A stretch of DNA of 11,616 bases from an uncultured Clostridium sp. GTDB taxonomy: Bacteria > Bacillota > Clostridia > TANB77 > CAG-508. Each line of letters begins with the position of its first letter. Positions within the stretch are counted from its first letter, which is position 1. Location: NCBI GenBank assembly GCA_946497585.1, contig CAMMLF010000048.1:1-11616 (forward strand), in the 5' to 3' direction. Below, in pieces: positions 1 to 5,317 of this stretch. Below the pieces are notes generated by a model. The model saw only the letters and a program-made list of their open reading frames with translations. It had not been told where the DNA came from and made no database searches. Both the position numbers and the translations under genes were made by a program.

Positions 1-2
1 AA

Positions 3-83
3 TATTTGCCTGATAAAATGTTAGGAACAAAATATTATATTCCTGATGAAAATGTAGATACAAGTAATTATCAAAAAAAGTAG
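3..83 (+). CDS. rarA: C-terminal end of a probable RarA/MgsA-type replication-associated ATPase (partial)
   Basis: An open frame enters from the left edge and gives 26 residues before a TAG at 81-83. It begins YLPDKMLGTKYY and ends in a polar tail (NYQKK). The pattern YLPD-x-(L/M)-x3-YY followed by a Pro/Asp-rich tail resembles the extreme C-terminus of RarA (MgsA, YrvN), an AAA+ clamp-loader-like ATPase acting at stalled replication forks. That match is from memory of the family, and the ATPase domain lies outside the window. The last codons AAG TAG lie inside the left arm of the inverted repeat at 78-315, so the element may define the C-terminus. It converges with the SPFH gene on the other strand. 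The coding call is fairly safe, the family name only moderate. Confidence 0.5.
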   Translation, partial: YLPDKMLGTKYYIPDENVDTSNYQKK

Positions 84-315
84 TTGCAGTCTAATAAATT
101 TAATTAATTACTAAAGCCACAATATACATTCTTCCGCATTTCACAGCGCGGGTCGCTTTGCTCCAGCTTGCCCGCTCCACTCAGCTTTAAACGTGTGCAA
201 GACACTTGACGCGCTTAATACTTGCGTTTAAGCGGCGTATAGCTTCGTTCGCTGAAATGCTCTAGAACATATATTGTGGTTTTAGCTTTATTTATTAATT
301 AGACTGCAACTACTT
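78..315. repeat. GC-rich inverted-repeat element between convergent genes, with arms that carry both stop codons
   Basis: The outer arms 78-95 and 298-315 are a perfect 18-bp inverted repeat. Further in, 111-130 and 266-285 pair at 17 of 20 positions, and 136-143 pairs exactly with 253-260, continuing as GCG/CGC after a 2-nt bulge. The core (about 136-260) is clearly GC-richer than the surrounding DNA and holds smaller stems: 148-152 with 171-175, 187-193 with 225-231, and 198-201 with 205-208. On each strand the arm reads AAG TAG, ending the RarA-like frame at 81-83 and the SPFH frame at 310-312. No ORF or tRNA fold is seen. It could be a MITE-like or REP-type intergenic repeat, a bidirectional terminator or processing structure, or a structured RNA. 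The symmetry is directly visible; its identity is unknown. Confidence 0.75.
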
Positions 316-1236
316 GTTTTTATCTTCATGCTTATTTTCATTTTTATCATTAAGCATATCGGCTGCTGCACCAATTGCACTAAGTGCCCCTGTTGCTTCA
401 AATGGTATAAATACTTTATTTGCTTCACCTTGAGCAACATCTTTTAAAGCTTCTAAAGATTTTAATTGAACTAATTTATCATCAGGGTTAGCTTTCATCA
501 TTGCACCATAAACAAGTTTTACTTCATCAGCTTTAGCTTCAGCAACTTTTCTTATGGCTTCAGCCTCACCGGCAGCTCTTCTAACTTTTGCTTCTTTATC
601 TGCTTCAGCTTGAAGAATTGCAGCTTCTTTTTCACCTTGAGCTTTTAAAACTGCAGCTTGTCTTTCACCTTCAGCTTGAAGAATAGAAGCTCTTTTATTT
701 CTTTCTGCATTCATTTGTTTTTCCATAGCATCTTTTACATCAGGTGGAGGAGTAATGTCCTGAATTTCAACTCTGTCTATTTTACATCCCCATCTATCAG
801 TTGCTTCGTCAAGTATAGCTCTTAACTTATCATTGATAGCATCTCTTGAAGTAAAAGTTGAATCTAAGTCCATTTTACCAACAATATCACGAATTGTTGT
901 AACAGAAAGATATTCAATACCTTTTTTCAAACTTTGAATTTCATAAACTGCCTTAGCAGGTTCTAAAATTCTGTAGAAAACAACTGTATCTATAGTAATA
1001 GTAACATTATCTTTAGTAATTACATCTTGAGGTGGAATATCCATAGTTTGTTGCTTTAAACTAACTATGCTACGTACATGGTCAATAAATGGTATGATAA
1101 TAGTAAGACCAGCATCAGCTATTTTATGAAATTTACCAAGCCTTTCTATAATGTACACCTCAGATTGTCTAACAATTTTAATACTCATTACAGCTAAAAC
1201 TATTAGAATAATTAGTAGTATGATTAAAATCCACAT
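310..1236 (-). CDS. SPFH/Band-7 membrane protein, QmcA/stomatin (paraslipin)-like
   Basis: A complete 308-residue protein. It has an N-terminal hydrophobic anchor (about 1-19), then an SPFH/Band-7 domain (about 20-175) with family-typical segments: VYIIERLGKF (27-36), AGLTIIIPFID (42-52), DIPPQDVITKDN (66-77), and WGCKIDRVEIQDITPP (149-164). A charged Ala/Glu/Lys-rich coiled coil follows (about 166-240), containing three 11-residue repeats at 185-217 of the type I/V-L-x-A-x-G/A-E/D-K/R. The tail (about 294-308) is polar. Members form large membrane-associated cage or scaffold oligomers and are linked to membrane microdomains and membrane-protein quality control. No NfeD-type partner is adjacent. 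AGGAGG at 1242-1247, 5 nt before the ATG, fixes the start. The last codons fall in the right arm of the 78-315 element. The family call is strong; the substrate is unknown. Confidence 0.92.
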   Translation of the reverse strand: MWILIILLIILIVLAVMSIKIVRQSEVYIIERLGKFHKIADAGLTIIIPFIDHVRSIVSLKQQTMDIPPQDVITKDNVTITIDTVVFYRILEPAKAVYEIQSLKKGIEYLSVTTIRDIVGKMDLDSTFTSRDAINDKLRAILDEATDRWGCKIDRVEIQDITPPPDVKDAMEKQMNAERNKRASILQAEGERQAAVLKAQGEKEAAILQAEADKEAKVRRAAGEAEAIRKVAEAKADEVKLVYGAMMKANPDDKLVQLKSLEALKDVAQGEANKVFIPFEATGALSAIGAAADMLNDKNENKHEDKNK

Positions 1237-1289
1237 AAAAACCTCCTAAAATTTATTATGATTTTTGTACTAATCACAACGCTACTTTA

Positions 1290-1318
1290 ATTATAACATA
1301 AAAATCCTAAAAAATAAA
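1290..1318 (-). promoter_or_regulatory. Probable sigma-A promoter of the SPFH gene
   Basis: Read on the minus strand, TATAAT at 1295-1290 is a perfect -10 box. A weak -35 candidate, TTTATT, lies 17 nt upstream at 1318-1313. Transcription would begin near 1283, about 47 nt before the start codon. This promoter is back to back with the vanZ promoter. The -10 is convincing, the -35 is not. Confidence 0.45.
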
Positions 1319-1329
1319 GGGTTTTGCTA

Positions 1330-1358
1330 TTGAAACTTGAATTTATATCAATTATAAT
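1330..1358 (+). promoter_or_regulatory. Sigma-A-type promoter of the VanZ-family gene
   Basis: TTGAAA at 1330-1335 and TATAAT at 1353-1358 are separated by exactly 17 nt, close to the consensus. Transcription is expected near 1365, giving a leader of about 60 nt. The initial transcribed region overlaps the 16-bp sequence at 1361-1376 that is shared in inverted orientation with the element at 78-315. Confidence 0.7.
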
Positions 1359-1360
1359 GT

Positions 1361-1376
1361 GGAAGAATGTATATTG
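1361..1376 (+). repeat. 16-bp inverted copy of part of the 78-315 element
   Basis: GGAAGAATGTATATTG here is the exact reverse complement of 120-135. Similarity continues weakly to about 1381 (GAGCT against TGGCT). The two copies flank the SPFH gene in opposite orientation. It may be a remnant of a second copy of the element or a shared protein/RNA site. A chance match of this length in about 11 kb is unlikely but not excluded in AT-rich DNA. Confidence 0.5.
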
Positions 1377-1424
1377 GAGCTTGAGATAAAAATAAGTTAT
1401 GAATAGTAACATAGGGAGATAAAA

Positions 1425-1901
1425 ATGAAGAAAAATATCTTAAGAATAGTATTTTTAATTTTAATAATAATTAATTCACTAATAATTTTTGGATTTTCAT
1501 CACAAAATGGAGAAGAATCAGGTAATTTAAGTAAAAGTATAATAACAAAAATTGCGGATATATTAAATATAGAAGATAATAGGAAAAACTTTATAGATGT
1601 AGGAGAAAAAGTTATAAGAAAGTTAGCTCATTTTGGCATTTATACTTTACTTGGAATATGGTCAATAGGATTTTTATTAACTTTTAACATAAAGCTAAAA
1701 TATCAAGTAGTTATAACTTCAATTTGGGGATGCATATATGCACTAACAGATGAATTTCATCAGTCATTTTCGTTTGGAAGACATGCAAGTATAAATGATG
1801 TTATTATAGACACTTTGGGAGTAATTTTTGGACTATTGTTAGTTTTATTAGTTTTGAAAATAAAAGAAAAGATAAAAAAAAGCCAGCCCAATGAGCAATA
1901 A
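1425..1901 (+). CDS. VanZ-family integral membrane protein
   Basis: A complete 158-residue protein with several membrane segments: about 5-24, 68-87, 94-107 and 127-145. VanZ-family marks are visible: FSSQ (24-27) after the first helix, RKLAHFGIY (65-73), the acidic/His motif TDEFHQ (108-113), GRHAS (118-122), and Asp125/Asp129 before the last helix. VanZ of Tn1546 gives low-level teicoplanin resistance. Most chromosomal homologues have no assigned role, so resistance should not be assumed here. The ribosome site AGGGAG (1413-1418) sits 6 nt before the ATG. The gene has its own promoter and diverges from the SPFH gene. No van cluster is nearby. The C-terminus is a Lys-rich cytoplasmic tail. 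No clear hairpin-U terminator follows. Confidence 0.9.
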   Translation: MKKNILRIVFLILIIINSLIIFGFSSQNGEESGNLSKSIITKIADILNIEDNRKNFIDVGEKVIRKLAHFGIYTLLGIWSIGFLLTFNIKLKYQVVITSIWGCIYALTDEFHQSFSFGRHASINDVIIDTLGVIFGLLLVLLVLKIKEKIKKSQPNEQ

Positions 1902-1933
1902 AAAAATCAACTCTTAAAAATATATAAAAATAA

Positions 1934-1962
1934 TTGAAAAAAATAAATTCTTGATATAAAAT
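1934..1962 (+). promoter_or_regulatory. Possible promoter of the prepilin-like gene
   Basis: TTGAAA at 1934-1939 is followed after 17 nt by TAAAAT at 1957-1962 (part of TATAAAAT, 1955-1962). It lies 20 nt before the start codon, so the leader would be very short. That short leader and the strong AT bias of this gap lower the confidence. Confidence 0.35.
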
Positions 1963-1982
1963 AAAAAAACAAAGGAGGAGCT

Positions 1983-2435
1983 ATGGAAAATAAAAATAAT
2001 AGTATCAAAAAAACTTGTATCAATAATAAAATTAAGTCAAAAAAAATCACAAAATTAAATAAACGTGAAAAAGGCATAACACTAGTATCTTTGGTTGTAA
2101 CTGTAGTTGTGTTAATGTTTTTAGCAGGTGTAATAATAGTTACTAATAATGAAAATAATGGAGTTTTAAATATAGCTAACAGTAAAAAAGAAGAAACAGA
2201 AAGAATGACTATTGAAGAAACCATAAAAACTGAACTTACAGAAGACCCGCCAGACAGTTATGCTCAGTTAATAGAATATCTTAGAAGTTATGGAGAAATT
2301 CAAAATGAAGAGGTTCCAGATGAGGCAATGCTTATTACTACAAATGAAAATTATAGAATTTATGTAAAAGACATTTGGAATGTGGACAAGCAAGAAATAA
2401 TTACTAATGAGGCAAATGAAAACATTGCACAATAA
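1983..2435 (+). CDS. Prepilin-like (type IV pilin/pseudopilin N-terminus) small exported protein
   Basis: A complete 150-residue protein with a long, very basic leader (1-31, many Lys/Asn). Residues 28-31 (R-E-K-G) then lead into ITLVSLVVTVVVLM and a hydrophobic stretch to about residue 53. This matches the class III signal common in Clostridia, with predicted cleavage after Gly31. The usual Glu at mature position 5 is replaced by Ser36, as in many Clostridia relatives. The segment NNGVLNIANSKKEETE (58-73) is typical of those proteins. The rest is a small acidic domain of about 75 residues. AAAGGAGG (1971-1978) precedes the ATG. It would need a prepilin peptidase, and none is in the window. 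It stands about 190 bp before the Tad-like cluster and may or may not belong to it. Confidence 0.75.
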   Translation: MENKNNSIKKTCINNKIKSKKITKLNKREKGITLVSLVVTVVVLMFLAGVIIVTNNENNGVLNIANSKKEETERMTIEETIKTELTEDPPDSYAQLIEYLRSYGEIQNEEVPDEAMLITTNENYRIYVKDIWNVDKQEIITNEANENIAQ

Positions 2436-2506
2436 AAATATTACAGACACAACAAAAAAACACCACACAATAATATAAAAGTTACAAATAAAAGTATTGG
2501 AGAACA

Positions 2507-2524
2507 ATATTACAAATATTACAA
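2507..2524 (+). repeat. Two tandem copies of ATATTACAA
   Basis: A perfect 9-bp unit occurs twice (2507-2515, 2516-2524), followed by a decayed ATATATTA. It lies in the 190-bp gap (2436-2625) upstream of the Tad-like cluster. It may be simple AT-rich slippage or a repeated binding site. Confidence 0.4.
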
Positions 2525-2558
2525 ATATATTAAAAAAAAGTAATAATGCTTCAAAATA

Positions 2559-2587
2559 TTGTTTTTATAAACACTTTAGTATAAAAT
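2559..2587 (+). promoter_or_regulatory. Probable promoter of the Tad-like cluster
   Basis: TTGTTT at 2559-2564 and TAAAAT at 2582-2587 (in TATAAAAT, 2580-2587) are spaced 17 nt apart. Transcription would start near 2594, about 32 nt before the first ATG of the cluster. It is the best promoter candidate in the gap 2436-2625, which holds no ORF. The moderate -35 match keeps this tentative. Confidence 0.5.
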
Positions 2588-2625
2588 AAATTAGAATATT
2601 TTTAGATATTAAGGAGGAATTATCA

Positions 2626-3558
2626 ATGGCAACAATGAATCCATTGGAAAGAAAAGCACGTAATTCTTTTATAAAGGGATTAGTAGTAGCAGGATTAATA
2701 GGATTAATAGGTATTATAGTATTAGTAATAATGTTAGTACAAATGAGAGGAGAAGAACAAGCAAGGCTTGATGCACAAAAAGATGTTTATGTGTTGAGAA
2801 CAGCAGTTCAATCTGGAACGGTAATAACACAAGATATGTTTACAACTGTTGGAGCAGATGCAAATGTAGCACCAAGTGATGCACTAACAGCTTCAACATT
2901 TAGTACATTAGCATATGACGAAGAAGGAAATGAACTTGAAGTTGTTGCAAAAATAGATATTGCTGCAAACACAATAGTAACTGCAAATATGTTAACAACA
3001 TCAGAAAATTTAAATACAGATGATGTTAGAGCAGAACAATATAATATGATTACACTTCCAGCAGATCTAGAAACAGGAGATACTGTTGATGTAAGGTTAA
3101 GAATGCCAGATGGCACAAACTACATTGTTGTATCAAAGAAACAAGTAACAGTACTTGATAATGCTGGAATTCCATCAGTAAATACAATATCATTAGAACT
3201 TTCTGAAGGTGAAATACTAATGATGAGCAATGCTATAGTTGAAGCATATATGATGGAAGGAAGTATGCTTTATTTAACAAAATATGTTGAACCTGGAATG
3301 CAAGCTCAAGCTATTACAACATATGTACCAACTGCTGAAGTTCAAAACTTAATTAATAATGACCCTAATGTTGTAGCTCAAGCTAAACAAGAATTATTAA
3401 ATAGATTTAATGCTTATAACGGTAACAGAGAAAATGTAAATAATGAACTAAGCGGAATAGACCCAGATGATAGAGCTGGTTCAGTATCAAGTGGAACTAC
3501 AACAGAAGCTAGTGATGCACAAGATGCAAGACAAAGTTATTTAGACTCAATGCAATAA
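2626..3558 (+). CDS. CpaB/RcpC-like SAF-domain pilus assembly protein
   Basis: A complete 310-residue protein. A basic N-terminus (about 1-17) leads to one membrane helix (about 18-40), then an extracytoplasmic SAF domain (about 53-123, starting VYVLRTAVQSGTVITQDMF). An RcpC-like segment follows (about 136-175, with NMITLPADLETGDTVDVRL), and the C-terminus (about 268-310) is Ser/Thr/Asp/Asn-rich and probably disordered. In Tad systems CpaB/RcpC is an envelope protein of the assembly complex; in Gram-negative bacteria it works with the secretin, which a monoderm lacks, so here it may act at the cell wall. The site AAGGAGG (2611-2617) lies 8 nt before the ATG. It is the first gene of the cluster. 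Family assignment is by architecture and SAF-like motifs. Confidence 0.75.
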   Translation: MATMNPLERKARNSFIKGLVVAGLIGLIGIIVLVIMLVQMRGEEQARLDAQKDVYVLRTAVQSGTVITQDMFTTVGADANVAPSDALTASTFSTLAYDEEGNELEVVAKIDIAANTIVTANMLTTSENLNTDDVRAEQYNMITLPADLETGDTVDVRLRMPDGTNYIVVSKKQVTVLDNAGIPSVNTISLELSEGEILMMSNAIVEAYMMEGSMLYLTKYVEPGMQAQAITTYVPTAEVQNLINNDPNVVAQAKQELLNRFNAYNGNRENVNNELSGIDPDDRAGSVSSGTTTEASDAQDARQSYLDSMQ

Positions 3559-3560
3559 AA

Positions 3561-3578
3561 TTAATGAGATTAATGAGA
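3561..3578 (+). repeat. Two tandem copies of TTAATGAGA
   Basis: A perfect 9-bp tandem duplication (3561-3569, 3570-3578) lies just after the stop of the SAF-domain gene. The rest of this 130-bp gap is A-rich, with no hairpin terminator and no convincing promoter, so transcription probably reads through to the next gene. Confidence 0.4.
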
Positions 3579-3672
3579 AGCAATGAAAAACTAAATAGAA
3601 ACCAAAAATTGATAAACTAAAAAATAAAATGAAAAAGTAAAAACAAGAAACAAAATAAATTTTATAAAAATC

Positions 3673-3680
3673 GGAAAGGA
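3673..3680 (+). promoter_or_regulatory. Ribosome binding site that supports a GTG start
   Basis: GGAAAGGA ends 8 nt before the GTG at 3689. No in-frame ATG lies close to the N-terminal beta strand, so this Shine-Dalgarno sequence decides the start. GTG is the only non-ATG start among the genes of this window. Confidence 0.6.
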
Positions 3681-3688
3681 TTCACATA

Positions 3689-4369
3689 GTGGAACAAATA
3701 GGTTTTGTAGGAGTAAATGATAAAAAAGATTTGCTACTAAATGTGGCAAAAGTCATAACTAAACTTAATAAAAGTGTATTAATTGTGGATAGTACAGTAA
3801 TGCAAAGACTTAGATATGTAATACCAAGAGTATCATCTACTCCAACCTATGTGAGTGAGTATGATGGAGTAGATGTAGCAGTTGGTTTTATGAATCTTAT
3901 GCAAATTGCAAATTATTTAGGCACACCAAATTTGAATTATGACTATATATTAATTGATACAGATAACCCACAAACTTTTAACTCATTTATGGTACCAAAT
4001 TCTAAAAGAACTTTCTTTTGTACATCATATGATGAGTTTGAACTTCAAAAAAGCTTAGAAATATTAGCAACTTTAAGAGCAGAAATAAATCTAACAAAAT
4101 TAATAATTTCATCAGATATTAATAATAAACATGATGAATACCTAAATCATTTGTTGGAAAACTACCCTGTTAAATGGAATGAAGAAAAAGTAGAATTTCC
4201 AGATACAGATATGGATAGAAATGCTACATTAACAAATCACTTAATAAAGCAAATAAGCATAAAAAATTATTCATCCACATATAAAGATAGCTTAGAATAT
4301 TTGATTTCACTAATATTAGAAGGTGTTGTAGCACAAAACGATATTAGAAGAATTATTAGAAAAAAATAG
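3689..4369 (+). CDS. Degenerate MinD/ParA-fold protein, TadZ/CpaE-like (first of two)
   Basis: A complete 226-residue protein with a GTG start. The layout follows the MinD/ParA fold. A first strand (QIGFVGVN, 3-10) leads into a loop-helix where the P-loop should be (NDKKDLLLNVAKVI, 10-23), a second strand follows (SVLIVDS, 29-35), and a Walker-B-like strand YDYILIDTD (84-92) comes later. No GKT/S is present at the nucleotide loop, so ATP binding or hydrolysis is doubtful. TadZ/CpaE proteins are atypical members of this fold that place Tad pilus machines at a cell pole or focus. The C-terminal part (about 150-226) is not recognised. The next gene starts 12 nt downstream and encodes a similar fold, so the pair may form a heterodimer. 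Fold assignment is good, role inferred from neighbours. Confidence 0.65.
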   Translation: MEQIGFVGVNDKKDLLLNVAKVITKLNKSVLIVDSTVMQRLRYVIPRVSSTPTYVSEYDGVDVAVGFMNLMQIANYLGTPNLNYDYILIDTDNPQTFNSFMVPNSKRTFFCTSYDEFELQKSLEILATLRAEINLTKLIISSDINNKHDEYLNHLLENYPVKWNEEKVEFPDTDMDRNATLTNHLIKQISIKNYSSTYKDSLEYLISLILEGVVAQNDIRRIIRKK

Positions 4370-4381
4370 AAAGGTAATAAA

Positions 4382-5221
4382 ATGTCTATAATAACATTTA
4401 TAAGTGAAGATATAAAAGAAACTGGACAAAGTATATCTATTTCAGCCATAGCAACAGCTATGGCTATTGAGCATAATTATAAAATATTACTTTTTTCAAC
4501 AGAATTTATAGACAAAACTTTAGAAAATAGTTTTTGGAATCCTAATAACAGAAGAACAGGGCTTTTTACAAGAGCAAATGTTATGGATGTATCAAATGGC
4601 TTAGAAGGACTAGTTAGAACTTTTGCAAGTAATAGAGCTTCTGGAGATATAATAAAAAGTTATACAAAACCAGTACTTAGGGACAGACTAGATATATTGC
4701 AAGCGCCTAAAACGGTAGATTTTAAAGAATATATAAATATATCTAATTATTTTTCACAAATAATAGATGTAGCAAATCAAACATATGACATTGTTTTGGT
4801 AGATTTAAGCAAAAAAATTCCAAAACAAAATAAAGATAAAGTACTTAATATATCAGATTTGGTGGTAGTGAACTTTAACCAAAACATGACATCAATTAAT
4901 AACTTTTTAAGATTAAAGCAAAATAATGACTTTTATAAAAAGAGTAATGTGTTATTGTTACTTGGAAAATATAATCCAAATTCAAAGTACTCAAATAAAA
5001 ATGTTGCAAGATATTTAAAAGAAAAAAATATACCAATGATAGTTCCATATAATATATTGTTGGCAGATGAGTGCTCAGAAGGACGAATTGTAGATTATTT
5101 TCTAAAAGTACAAAGAATAGAAGGGTATGACAATAAAGACACATATTTTATTAAACAATTAAGACAAACTACAGAGAGCTTAGAATATAAAATGCAAGAA
5201 AAGATGAATGGGCTAATATAA
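4382..5221 (+). CDS. Degenerate MinD/ParA-fold protein, TadZ/CpaE-like (second of two)
   Basis: A complete 279-residue protein. It opens with a strand, SIITFISED (2-10), then a deviant Walker-A loop IKETGQSIS (11-19). The signature Lys12 and Gly15 are kept, but the catalytic Lys that normally precedes Ser/Thr is Gln16. The helix SISAIATAMAIE (19-30) and strand YKILLFST (33-40) follow, and a Walker-B-like strand YDIVLVD (135-141) lies in the middle. It has more of the ParA/MinD layout than its upstream neighbour and ends in a charged helix. The weak ribosome site GAAAGG sits directly after the preceding stop, so translation may be coupled. Loss of the P-loop lysine argues against ordinary ATPase cycling. 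Likely role: positioning or scaffold partner of the CpaF-like ATPase encoded next. Confidence 0.68.
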   Translation: MSIITFISEDIKETGQSISISAIATAMAIEHNYKILLFSTEFIDKTLENSFWNPNNRRTGLFTRANVMDVSNGLEGLVRTFASNRASGDIIKSYTKPVLRDRLDILQAPKTVDFKEYINISNYFSQIIDVANQTYDIVLVDLSKKIPKQNKDKVLNISDLVVVNFNQNMTSINNFLRLKQNNDFYKKSNVLLLLGKYNPNSKYSNKNVARYLKEKNIPMIVPYNILLADECSEGRIVDYFLKVQRIEGYDNKDTYFIKQLRQTTESLEYKMQEKMNGLI

Positions 5222-5260
5222 TATTTTTATAGCTTAGTAAAAAATAAAACTATATCATAA

Positions 5261-5278
5261 AAGACTTGAAAAAGTCTT
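5261..5278 (+). other. GAAA-tetraloop hairpin upstream of the ATPase gene
   Basis: AAGACTT (5261-5267) and AAGTCTT (5272-5278) form a perfect 7-bp stem closed by a GAAA (GNRA-type) tetraloop. It lies in the 96-bp gap between the second TadZ-like gene and the CpaF-like gene. No T-run follows, so it is not a standard intrinsic terminator. It may be a transcript processing or stability element. Confidence 0.55.
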
Positions 5279-5317
5279 ATATAAAAATCAAATGATAGAT
5301 AAAGGAAGGAGCAAACT

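Noticed and set aside
136..260. A tRNA or small structured tRNA-like gene in the GC-rich core
   Set aside because: No anticodon/T-arm pattern (no GGTTCAA-type motif) and the pairing follows the long palindrome instead.
1425..1901. Glycopeptide resistance from the VanZ-family gene
   Set aside because: No vanA/H/X-type genes are nearby, and most chromosomal VanZ-family proteins have no shown role in resistance.
1907..2507. Minus-strand frames opposite the prepilin-like gene
   Set aside because: They mirror the plus-strand gene, lack ribosome sites and read as Phe/Ile/Leu-rich shadow translations.
2507..2524. A CRISPR or iteron array from the short tandem repeats
   Set aside because: Only two 9-bp copies without spacers; most likely slippage in AT-rich DNA.
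3689..5221. The two TadZ-like genes as one gene split by a frameshift
   Set aside because: Each begins with its own first beta strand and P-loop-like region, each contains its own Walker-B-like strand, and the second has its own start and ribosome site, so they are paralogues rather than halves.
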